64,000 bases of DNA from Bipolaris cookei. Its lineage: Eukaryota; Ascomycota; Dothideomycetes; Pleosporales; Pleosporaceae. Below, one piece after another: positions 20,699 through 30,428 of this stretch. The notes below the pieces were generated by a model, which worked only from the letters and a program-made list of their open reading frames with translations, searched no databases and was not told the origin of the DNA. How positions within the stretch are numbered: position 1 is the first letter of the stretch; every line of letters begins with the position of its first letter. The DNA lies in assembly GCA_002286855.1 (NCBI GenBank), contig NRSV01000048.1, positions 62,001 to 126,000 of the forward strand, in the 5' to 3' direction. Both the position numbers and the translations under genes were made by a program.

Positions 20699-21155
20699 CA
20701 TATACAACAGAACTTAGCACGCGACTATGCTCAGCCTGGTCGTGCGCTACATCTCTTGCTGTATTGGTAGTTAACCTAAGAGAGTAACAGCATCGAGCCT
20801 AGTGCGATAGAACACAACACCAGATTACACTACTGCATGAGAATGTACTACAGAATACTTTGTACCAGAAACAAGAGGAGGCAATAATATCTGTTGAAGA
20901 AACCTAATCGACAGGTGTGACTCAAACGCATCTATAGCCTCCCTTATGTGACGTGGGAAGAAGTGTCCCAACGGATTTCTATCTAACTGCAACAATAACA
21001 TCGCAGTTATATATTTCTCTTAACTGCTGAAAGCTGGGTATAAATCTGACAAAAAAATGAAAAGACATGGCCTTGGTTCTCTAGTGCAACAGCACTACAA
21101 TATACAAATATGGTTAGGCCATGGAACAAGACATTATATTATGTGATTGCACCTT
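20699..21155. other. intergenic region after the transposon
   Basis: AT-rich, nothing recognised; it includes the 3' end of the CDF transporter transcript. Confidence 0.5.
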
Positions 21156-22666
21156 TCAAGCGCCCTTGTCCTGTTTCTTGAAGAGGAAGCGCATGGCTTT
21201 TACACGCTCTTTGATGGTGCGTGACTGTGTAACTTCGTAAAGGGGTTTGTGTTCCTCGAAAATATCGTGCTCGCTCTCATAATCGACGTGAACGTAGGCG
21301 CGCTCGACATCGGCAAGACCTGTTTAGAAAGTCAGTTTTCGTCTTGGCGGGGACATATGGTTGCTATGGCTTACCTTCGAGTTTTCGCTGTAGGGTCTGG
21401 GAAACGTCGTGTGTGATTTTGAGGGGCTGGTCCTCGCTCATGACAATGTCGACTTCCACATAGTACTTTTGTCCAGCGTGGTACGCACGGCAGGTATCGA
21501 CCTTTTGGATGCGCGTGTCGTGCGTGACGACGAGGTAGATGAGTTTGCTGATAAAATCCTTGGGGGCCGACTTTCCGACAAGCAGCCAGACGTGATCGAA
21601 AGCGTTTGCGGCCCACGAGAAGAGGATCAAAAGACCGATGAGAATAGCACCAATGGGATCGACATACCAGACGACGCGGCTACCGACAATGGACATGGCG
21701 AGACCGAAGGCGTTAACGATGATGTCGTTACGGTGGTCGATGAAGAAGACGTGGACGGCAGGGTAGCGACGATAGATGAAGCAGTAGACGCAGAGGGAGC
21801 CTTTGCAGAAAATAGCAGTAGCAACAAAGGCAATGGGAATGATGTGAAGCTCCTCTGAGTCTCTTTCACCACCACCCAGAGATCTGCCGGATTCGATCTT
21901 GTCAAGTGTCAGCAATCGTTTGATTTTGGCATTGGGAGATACCTACAATCAACTGGATGGCCACAGTCGTCATCAAACAACAAAACATGATAATGCCAAT
22001 TGTTTCAATACGCGTCCGTCCAACAGGGTACTTATAGACACTAGGCCTTGCTGCCATGCGGGATGTGATGAGCATAACAACTGAAGATACCAGGTCCATG
22101 AAGGCGTCTGCTGCCGTTGCGAACAACGAAAGCGAGCCTGTCGAGATGGCAGCATACAGCTGGATGACGAATAGGCAAAAGTTGACTATGAAGGAGGCGT
22201 TTACGGCGAATCGCACTTTGGGTCCATTTTCGAGTTGGTCGAGGGCAGCCAAGCGCTCCTCGTCACCACTTTGGAGGAACTGGTCAATGAGGGCGTTTTG
22301 GCGTGTGTAAAACTTCTTCATGTGCCTGGGCTTAGCCAACGGATGTTCCGCTTTCATCTGCTTCTGTGTCACATCGTCTCGGCGATGTCTACCAAGATCA
22401 AGCGGGTCGCTATTGACAGTGACGGCGGCAGTGTGCTTGGCATTGTGGGAGGAGGCACTATCTCCAGATGACAGCTCTTCTATGACATCTGTCCTAGGCT
22501 GGGCAATGGCGGGTTGGTCTGCAGACAAGACTTGACCAGCATTGGTTGGAACGTTTGTTTGCTCGGTACCTTGGCCCGGGGATGGGCGGTCAGGTGAAGC
22601 TGGGACTATCAGACACAGAAGCGCTACTCCAGACGCCTGATACATACCATGGGGCTCAGAAGACAT
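21156..22666 (-). CDS. cation diffusion facilitator (CDF) transporter, Mn-type
   Basis: Four exons on the minus strand: 22666-22648, 22599-21947, 21897-21375, 21319-21156, giving 452 residues. The first 48-base intron is in frame and stop-free. I removed it because of its GTATGT donor and because reading through adds a hydrophobic stretch the family lacks. The N-terminus (about 130 residues) is polar and disordered. Six membrane spans follow, and then a C-terminal cytosolic ferredoxin-like domain (YYVEVDIVMSEDQPLKITHD, RAYVHVDYESEH). Metal-site motifs are DxxxD in span 2 (ATAADAFMD, about 171 and 175) and DHRND in span 5 (about 278-282). These aspartates, in place of histidine, mark the manganese subgroup rather than zinc. 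It probably exports Mn(II) from the cytosol or loads it into a compartment. It is divergent from a ZIP importer. Confidence 0.87.
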
Positions 22667-24293
22667 GTCTTCCGAAAATCTGGTCTGAGGGACGCGTACT
22701 TGAGTGTATGAGCGACCACCAGGATGTATTGCGTGAATGGGCTACGACAAAGGTATGCACGCCTCAGAACCGGGCAAGCAAGCACTGTAATAAACACGAC
22801 GATAAACGCCACCAGCGGCGTTCCTCCCGCTCGCCTCCGTCCAAAATTTTTTTTGCACCCAGTTTGGAGTCATTGTGACATGGCCGGATTGTTTGGACGG
22901 TGCAAGATTCTGCGAAGCTGCAGGTTGAGGGCGCACATGTGAGCATGGTGGACGCGGAGCCTGAAACCCGCTAAGCATTCACAACGCTTACTAGCACGCC
23001 TTAGGTCAACTATAATACCGCATTGGGCAAGTATACATTGGCTTGGCTTGATCTTGATACTCCATCACACTTGGCACTCTACAGGCATGGAATGTATAGA
23101 GAAGAGTGGTATAGACATTCGTAGTCAACCTACAGGGCCCCTCTTACCGGATCATGGTCAGGCAATCTGGGGTGAATTGCCGAGAACCCAAGCAAGGCTT
23201 GGTGGAATTTAGGTTAAAAACCCCTCTCTTCTTCCCCGGCATAGATTACTTTGAAAGAAGTGGACTTTTGATGGAGCTCACAGCGTGGATGTCCATCTCG
23301 TTTTGGCTGTGATGGCTGAAGTTACAAAGTCGCGGCTAAATCTTCCCCCAACGGCTAAACGTGTCTCAAGAGCCGAAAGTGGCTTAGTGCAAACAGCGAT
23401 CGTCGCGGAAGGATCCCATCAGCTACACCAAGTTCCACAACGGAACCACTTCCAACCTCCAGTATTCATGTCTACTTCTCCCCAGGTTTCAAAACTGCAA
23501 AGTCACGACATTGCCAAGCGAATGCCAGAACGGTACTAAACCCACCCGTGCTTGGCTATACGCGTAAACACTGTCCCAGCACGTCTCATTGGCCCGCTAA
23601 TTTCAGCATCGAGCCTCTTCGAACCTCAACTGCTCCAGAAAATCCCATCCAAGCCTCACCCTGAATGCTTCGCACCTCCACACGTCGCCGCTTGTCCCAC
23701 TCGGTGGAAACGAGACTTGAGCCGCATCACATCTCCACCCCTCCAAGATCGCCCGGGCCTGCCAAGTCCCCAATAGCATGACAGATGTCTCCATGAGCTT
23801 TTTGGGCTCGGCGAACCACCAGTCCGATTACAGCCTTGCGGCCTTGTGTAATTGCTTGTGTTTAGTCGGCGCAATGCTGGTCGCTCCTGGCACCGTCTGA
23901 ACCTCCGTCCTCTGCGCGTAGCACCCGTCACTCAAGCGGCATCTGAGGCACAGGCCAATGTGTCGAGGTTCCACCGTCTTGGTCAACCCTATTCGTTCTA
24001 GGATCGTTATGATCAACGTGATGCGGTTAGTGTCTCTCATGCTATGGCAGGTTTAAAGCAATACATAGTCTGCCATGCCGAGCTTTTAAGTTCCATACCT
24101 TCAACTTCAGTTCGTTGGCTTTTGGCTTTAGTTTACTCTTTGAAAGAGTGTGTGTCGGATTCCTTTCTTTTCTCCTATTTTCACTTCTCACCTTCTCTTC
24201 GTCCATCGTCGCCGGCGACGAGACTGCTGGCAAGTCCGGAATTACCGCACTCATTTCTTGTGCTACATTTTTATCCCCTTCATAATCATTACC
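22667..24293. promoter_or_regulatory. shared upstream region of the CDF and ZIP genes
   Basis: About 1.6 kb between two divergent metal-transporter genes. Only short frames were seen. The ZIP-proximal 150 bases are T/C-rich, like a leader. Any metal-response site would lie here, but I could not identify one. Confidence 0.4.
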
Positions 24294-25665
24294 ATGGCCG
24301 ACGAAAAGCCCCAGTGCGGCAGCGAGGCTGATGCTGCTGTCTACGACTTTCCCCTGCACGTTGCTGCAGTTTGTAAGTGCCACATTACGTCATCCAAGCT
24401 CCCGTCTAACACTTAGTCAGTCATTGTCTTCCTCGCTTCCATCTTCGGCGCCGGTTTCCCAGTGGTGGCGAAGAAGATCAAGTGGATGAAGATTCCTCCA
24501 CCAGTCTTCTTCTTCTGCAAGCATTTTGGTACTGGTGTTTTGATTGCTACCGCTTTCGTTCATGTCAGTACATGTCACTCACAAAGAAAGTTTAGTCAAC
24601 CTGACTAACACTGCTTAGCTTTTGCCTACTGCCTTTGCATCTCTCAATGACCCATGCTTACCCGATCTTTTCACCGATGACTACCCTGCCCTGCCAGGTG
24701 TAATCATGATGGGATCACTCTTTATTCTCTTTGTTGTTGAGATGTGGCTGCACGAGAAGACAGGTGGTCACAGCCACGGTGGCGCAACGGGCGAGTCTTT
24801 CAACGCAGCGCAGGGCTCTACCGCCGGAATCCAGGCCAACTTCAACAACTCCATTCGCCGCGTCGAGAGCTATGATTCCCAGAGGACCATGGCCCAGCAA
24901 AACGAGAAGCGTGGATGGGCCGAAGAATCCACATACCCAGTCGATAACTTCCCATTCCCCAAGAATGGCAGTGACGAGCTTGATGCCAAGTCTGAGATGC
25001 CACCTTGGTTCATCGTCTTCTACGAGCAATACGTGCGCCAGCGCGACGAGATGCTCGCGACCATCAACCGTGCCATGCCCGCCATGCCCAACTACCAGCA
25101 ACAACAAGCAGCCCAGGCACAGCAGACCAGCTCGTACTTTGACGACGACGTCGAGCAAGCTGTTGACCCTATGGTCCTCAAGAAGCAGTCCATGCAAATT
25201 ACGCTTATTGAGGGTGGTATTCTTTTCCACTCCGTCTTCGTGGGCATGACCATCTCCATCACTGCCGAGGGTTTCATCGTCCTGCTCATCGCCATTATTT
25301 TCCACCAAATGTTTGAGGGTCTCGGTCTTGGAACGCGTATTGCCGATGTCCCCTACCCCAAGAACAGCTGGAGGCCATGGGCACTCGTTGTGGCTTTTGG
25401 TACTACCGCCCCCATTGGCCAGGCTATTGGTCTCGTCACCAGAGGATCCTATGACCCCAACTCCGCCTTTGGACTCATCATTGTGGGTGTCTTCAACGCC
25501 ATCTCCTCGGGTCTCCTCATCTACGCTGCGCTTGTCGATCTGTTGGCAGAGGATTTCTTGTCCGAAGAGGCATCCCACACCATGACTGGAAAGACCAAGA
25601 CAACAGCTTTCATCTACGTACTCATGGGGGCAGCTGGCATGTCTATTGTCGGAGCGTTTGCATAA
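24294..25665 (+). CDS. ZIP family metal (Zn/Fe) transporter
   Basis: Three exons: 24294-24372, 24421-24563, 24619-25665, giving 422 residues. The first intron's acceptor is taken as GTCAG at 24420; an upstream TAG would sit too close to the CTAAC branch site. Span 1 reads FIVFLASIFGAGFPVVAKK, and span 2 ends with ATAFVHLLPTAFASL. A short His-rich piece (HEKTGGHSHGG) and a long polar loop of about 110 residues follow. The binuclear metal-site helices are HSVFVGMTI (His 278) and FHQMFEG (His 303, Glu 307). ZIP proteins carry zinc or iron into the cytosol; fungal members resemble Zrt1/Zrt2. It ends with a short extracytosolic C-terminus after span 8. Confidence 0.92.
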
Positions 25666-27403
25666 ATTCGCTTAGAACTTGGGCGTTTCCAACGCTATGG
25701 CAGGAGTCGCAGACACTGTGACGAAGGGAGCATTAATTGTTACACATCTTTTGCCACTCGATACTTCAACCAGTGCCAAGCTGCTGGAAACTGGCCCCGA
25801 AACCATATAGTCTCGGTATCTGCTGATACCGGAGAGCTCTTTTACATTTCTTTTGTGTTTCTATCCAAGAGATGCCATTAGCGCCATTGAAGGTGGGAGC
25901 TAATGGCATCTCCTTCTCACGATTATTGTATGAGTATGGAGAGGTATTCTTGACACACGAAACGGCGCAGAACCATCGAACTGAATCTAAAATTTTATAA
26001 AATTGGGCAGCCATTCGTTCTTTACGTGGTCATATGTTCCTAGTGCATAATGTCATCTTAATCCGTTGCCCACTATTACTATGCTTTCATTCTGTGTTTT
26101 CTTGTTTTCTATAGTTCCATCCATCTATGCACTCGGCCTCTGATATAGAAGATACGAGAAGTTACATACTTATCAATCTTACAATACGTGTGCCAAGATG
26201 CTGGAGACAGCTAGTGTCTCGCTACGTAGTGCCGGAATTACCTTTTATGCCCATTGGGCGACTACAAGAGTGAATGCAACGAGCACTCAGTGAATGCTCG
26301 AAAAAATTTACCAAGGATCTACGTCGTTCGACCTGGAACGAAAAGCAACAGGTCTCGGAAAAAATGAGTAACCCGAAAAGTCAGCGGATCCCGTCTAAAC
26401 CACGGGAAAAGCAACGAACCAGAGGTTCGCCTTGAAAAAGAGACAACAAGAAGTAACGAGCCAGCGGTCCGCCTCGTTGACAAAGAAAGAAAGGATAAAA
26501 AGGTAGCGAGACAGAGGTTCCTTAGCAAACCGAGCAATCCACCAGAGCTTCGCCGTTTGTCCAGAAAAACAAAAGTGGGCGCTACTCATAGTATATGGAA
26601 AGAAAAACTGTGTAGTCCAAAACTCAGGTCGAGCCCGCCTCTTTTATACATGTCCACTGCAATCCAAATACCCATTTTTCTCGCCAATACACAAGAGCAA
26701 ACGAAAGGAAAAGGATACACCCGGACACGTCATGCTCCGCAATGTGGGAGCACCCCCCAAGGATTGCAATGCCATACACGACACAGGAAAAGACGAGGAA
26801 TGGTGATTGCAAATGCCGATACGCGGTTGCGACCGGATAGCGGCATGTCCGGAGGCCAAAAAGCGGGTTCGCGGACTGCTGGGAGACAGCAGAGTGGTAG
26901 AGAGAGGCTTTGCGGGAGGCATCTGGGGCTAGCTTGGCTGGGACAAGATGTCGCAGGTTTGAGGTATGCCGAGTGTGTCGCTTGCTTGGCTTTTTTTTTG
27001 CCCAGAGTGTGTGTATGTGGGGGGGAGGGGGGGAGGAAGGGAAAGGGGAATACTTGGCGAGTCTGCTGGGCGGGGTGGAGCGTTGAGGAAAATTGGGGGG
27101 TGTGATGGTTTCGAAGGGGGGAAAGTGCACCAAGGGCGTTGGCGGTGGGAGAGGGAAAGGGCTGAAACGAGAGGAAGAAGGGGCTGTGCAAGTGTCGCAG
27201 GTTTGTGACGTAGAGGGGGCGGATAGAATGATAGAGTTCGTGTTGGGTGCGTCTGGGGATATAGAGCTGCTGATGGGAGGTGCTGATGTGTGTGTGTGAA
27301 GTGGTGGTTACGAAAATCTTACATACGGTATCAAAGTCGTTGATGCGGGATATTGACCATGTCGTCAGCAACACCATATTACAGCATGTATTATTGATTC
27401 CGA
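25666..27403. other. 1.7 kb convergent intergenic region with degenerate repeat
   Basis: Separates the 3' ends of ZIP and the TTC36-like gene. It holds a degenerate tandem repeat (26343-26575) and a purine-rich stretch around 27000-27180. Open frames here are low-complexity shadows. No gene is supported. Confidence 0.5.
26343..26575. repeat. degenerate tandem repeat, period about 42-50 bases
   Basis: Four to five units share a core like AACGARCCAGMGGTYCGCCT followed by an A-rich spacer, for example near 26410, 26453 and 26502. Units differ at many positions. Confidence 0.45.
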
Positions 27404-28120
27404 CTACGCCTCGCTCTTCCTCTCCTCCCGTAACGCATTCCTCACAATCGCCCCGCACATCTTCGCATACGGATTCGTCCTAACGCTCATCTCGCGCGCA
27501 ACCTCGTCTCCATACCGCGCCGCTTGCGCAAAGTCTTTGCTAGCCAGCTCTTCCAGCTCACTTTTGCTCAACCCATTAAGCAGCGTCTCCGCCTCCACAG
27601 CCTTGAGGTACAGGTACGCGCGGTGCGAGTACGCTGTGCGCAGTATGCGGGCTGCGTACTCAGATACTGGGTCGGCAGACGACGAGGCGGGTAAGGAGAG
27701 GTGAATTGCACGTGAGAGATCGTAGAATAAATCCTCGATATCGTGTGTTGTTGCGGAGAAGATGGTTTGGCCCTCTGTTAATGACGCTTCTATGCGCATT
27801 CGCCTTAACATTGCACGGTTGACGTGGGCGCTTGGATAGTATGTACAAGCTGATAATGTCTTGCTTAGCTGCGCGATTGCGTCGTCTATTGTTTTCTTGT
27901 CCGAGTTGCTGGACACATTGCTGACGATGTCATTTTGCTGCTTCTCGAGATCTGCGAGTTGAGATGCGGATATTCTGGGATGTGCGGGTAGTGATTTGTC
28001 GATTGTTGCGGTGTCTCTTGACTTTGCTACTGATGAAGGTAGGGTCTCTGGGTCGAATAGTGCGTTGAGAATGCGCGCGTCATTAGCCGATAGGCTGGTA
28101 TTTGGCATGTCGGCGGCCAT
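27404..28120 (-). CDS. TPR protein resembling TTC36
   Basis: Single exon, 238 residues. It has the layout of TTC36: an N-terminal SANDARILNALFDPETLP (compare the start of mammalian TTC36, ending IFNPDTP), then three degenerate TPR units (ISASQLADLEKQQ; YPSAHVNRAMLRRM then DIEDLFYDLSRAIHLS; RTAYSHRAYLYLKAVEAE then LASKDFAQAARYG) and the diagnostic NPYAKMCGAIVRNAL near the C-terminus (TTC36: NPYAALC). Mammalian TTC36 is reported to bind 4-hydroxyphenylpyruvate dioxygenase and protect it from degradation. Here the gene sits head to head with the HPPD gene about 740 bases away, so a scaffold role for tyrosine catabolism is a reasonable inference, not shown by sequence alone. Confidence 0.8.
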   Translation of the reverse strand: MAADMPNTSLSANDARILNALFDPETLPSSVAKSRDTATIDKSLPAHPRISASQLADLEKQQNDIVSNVSSNSDKKTIDDAIAQLSKTLSACTYYPSAHVNRAMLRRMRIEASLTEGQTIFSATTHDIEDLFYDLSRAIHLSLPASSSADPVSEYAARILRTAYSHRAYLYLKAVEAETLLNGLSKSELEELASKDFAQAARYGDEVAREMSVRTNPYAKMCGAIVRNALREERKSEA

Positions 28121-28861
28121 GGTGTGTTGATTGTGGATTGATGATGGTATGTTGAGCGTCTTACTTGGAGGTTGATAATGCGGATACTTGTCAAGTCGTC
28201 AAATGATCAGCTCTATAATCAGTATATTACTTTGACATATCGATGTGCAGATGCTGTTCTGATGGCTACTCGGCTTAACGCCTCAACGCGGCTTTTGGCG
28301 GCAAAACGCCGCTGCACCACCACACATCACCAAACTCTATCACTCCCACATCCTACCCCAAAGCTGAACCATGCAATTTGATCCATTATCAAGAACGGAA
28401 AAGAAAAAAAAATCGGTGTACCGGCTTCTCAGTACGCGATGGACTTCTTTTTTTTGGCATCGTACATCTACAATCATGTCGGCGCTTCAATAATTCGTCG
28501 GATACAAGCGGGCGTTCATTGGCGGACACCGCCGGACAAACTAACATTGCTTCTGACGGCCGCTTCACGTGCGCTCGGCATAACCGCTTGGATGACGCTG
28601 TCTGAGACGAACTTGGTAGCTCACTGGCAAAAAGAATCGGGATTCGGTTTGCGAAGGGAAGTGGACTCTGCGCAGTAGTGGGAAATGATAAAGATCGCAC
28701 TGCGTTGCATGTCTCAACCGGAATCCTCATCGCTGCGCTACTTTTGCATTACAAGCAAGAATTTGAGCATCCAAAACGATTTGACTGCTTGTTGATCAAG
28801 TTTTGACTTTGCTTTTGTACGACTGTCGTTGGAACTTTCAAGGTTCACATCATATTTCATC
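28121..28861. promoter_or_regulatory. divergent promoter between the TTC36-like gene and HPPD
   Basis: A 741-base spacer between two head-to-head genes, compatible with shared control. No specific operator was recognised. Confidence 0.45.
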
Positions 28862-30159
28862 ATGGCACCCGCTGCTATCTCTCCACCCGCATCACCCCGT
28901 CCGGATAACGCCACTACATCAGACATCTCTTCATACCGTGGCTATCACCATGTCCACTGGTACGTCGGTAACGCCAAGCAGGCCGCAGCCTTTTACGTTG
29001 CACGCATGGGCTTCGAGCGTGTCGCATACCGTGGACTAGAGACTGGTTCGCGAGTTACTGCCTCACACGTAGTGCGAAACGGCGACGTCACATTTGTGCT
29101 GACTTCGCCGCTGCGGTGTCTGGATCAAAGCTCGAGATTTGGCAAGGAAGATGAGCAGTTACTCAAGGAAATCCACGCTCATCAGGAAAGACATGGTGAT
29201 GCTGTCAAGGGTAAGCGTGACTTGTAGGGCACTGCCCATGTGTTTGTCCATCAAAAATAAAAACATATAGTTAACAATATCATCTAGATGTCGCATTCGA
29301 AGTTGACGACGTAGACGCTATATACTCTGCGGCCGTCTCCTCCGGCGCCGTCTCCATCAAAGAGCCTTACACGCTCTCCGACGACCAAGGCAGCGTACGC
29401 CTCGCCACTATTCGCACCTACGGCGACACAACACACACTCTAATCCAAAAGTCCTGCTACACCGGCGTCTTCCTCCCAGGCTACCGCGCTGAATCCAGCA
29501 CCTCCCGGGACCCGCTCTCCGCCTTCCTCCCCTCCATCAACCTCACCGCCATCGACCACTGCGTCGGCAACCAAGACTGGGACGAAATGGAAAACATCTG
29601 CGCCTACTACGAAAAAGTCCTCGGCTTCCACCGCTTCTGGAGCGTAGACGACAAAGACATTTGCACAGAATACTCGGCACTCAAATCCATCGTCATGAGC
29701 TCCCCCAACGATGTCGTCAAAATGCCCATCAATGAGCCTGCTAAAGGCAAAAAACAGAGCCAGATTGAGGAGTATGTAGATTTCTATGGGGGCCCAGGTG
29801 TTCAGCATATCGCGTTGCGGACCACGGATATTATATCTGCGATTACGAATTTGAAAGCCAGGGGCGTGGAGTTTATCAAGGTTCCCGAGACGTATTATGA
29901 GAGTATGAAGATGAGGCTTAAGAAGGCGGGGATGACGTTGAATGAGGATTTCGAGACGTTGAAGAGCTTGGATATTTTGATTGATTTTGATGAGGGGGGT
30001 TACCTCTTGCAGCTTTTTACGAAGCATCTTATGGATCGGCCGACAGTGTTTATTGAGATTATTCAGAGGAACAATTTTGATGGGTTTGGCGCGGGCAACT
30101 TTAAGAGCTTGTTTGAGGCGATTGAGAGGGAGCAGGAACTGAGGGGGAACTTGGTCTAA
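28862..30159 (+). CDS. 4-hydroxyphenylpyruvate dioxygenase (HPPD)
   Basis: Two exons, 28862-29210 and 29288-30159, giving 406 residues. The enzyme converts 4-hydroxyphenylpyruvate to homogentisate, the second step of tyrosine breakdown and the entry to pyomelanin. Two vicinal-oxygen-chelate halves are visible: the N-terminal GYHHVHWYVGNAKQAAAFY and the catalytic half starting LTAIDHCVGNQ. The iron ligands are His 207 (AIDHC), His 290 (GVQHIAL) and Glu 373 (TVFIEIIQR). The C-terminal lid has FGAGNFKSLFEAIEREQ. The intron has GTAAGC and CATCTAG ends. Nearby are a TTC36-like gene (divergent) and a Zn2Cys6 regulator (convergent, 270 bases away). Other tyrosine-degradation genes were not seen in the window. 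Confidence 0.96.
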
Positions 30160-30428
30160 GAGGGAGGCAGAGCTGGGATAAGGAGTCGTGATGAATGGTT
30201 GGCGTTCAAGGCATTTCCCTGGCGTTGGATTTAGCGTAGACATAGGGTCTACTGCACATATTGCATATTGATATTTCCCAATTCATTATCTACTTCCATA
30301 TCATCTTGAGTCATGGTCCTCATTTTTCGCTCTCTCCCTCTACCAGTTTTGTCTTTCGCTCTCTACTCTGTGCATTTTGATAGTGTTTTGTCTCAAACAT
30401 TACATCAAGGCCATTCAACCCAACAAAC

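Noticed and set aside
22600..22666. Reading through the first 48-base intron of the CDF gene
   Set aside because: In frame and open, but it has a GTATGT donor and CAG acceptor and would insert a hydrophobic stretch into a polar N-terminus. Kept as an intron, with transcript evidence needed to settle it.
24715..25578. 287-codon open frame on the minus strand
   Set aside because: Antisense shadow of the ZIP transporter.
26730..27458. 242-codon open frame on the minus strand
   Set aside because: Overlaps the 3' end of the TTC36-like gene in another frame; the rest is His/Pro/Ser low complexity with no motif.
29440..30243. 267-codon open frame on the minus strand
   Set aside because: Antisense shadow of HPPD.
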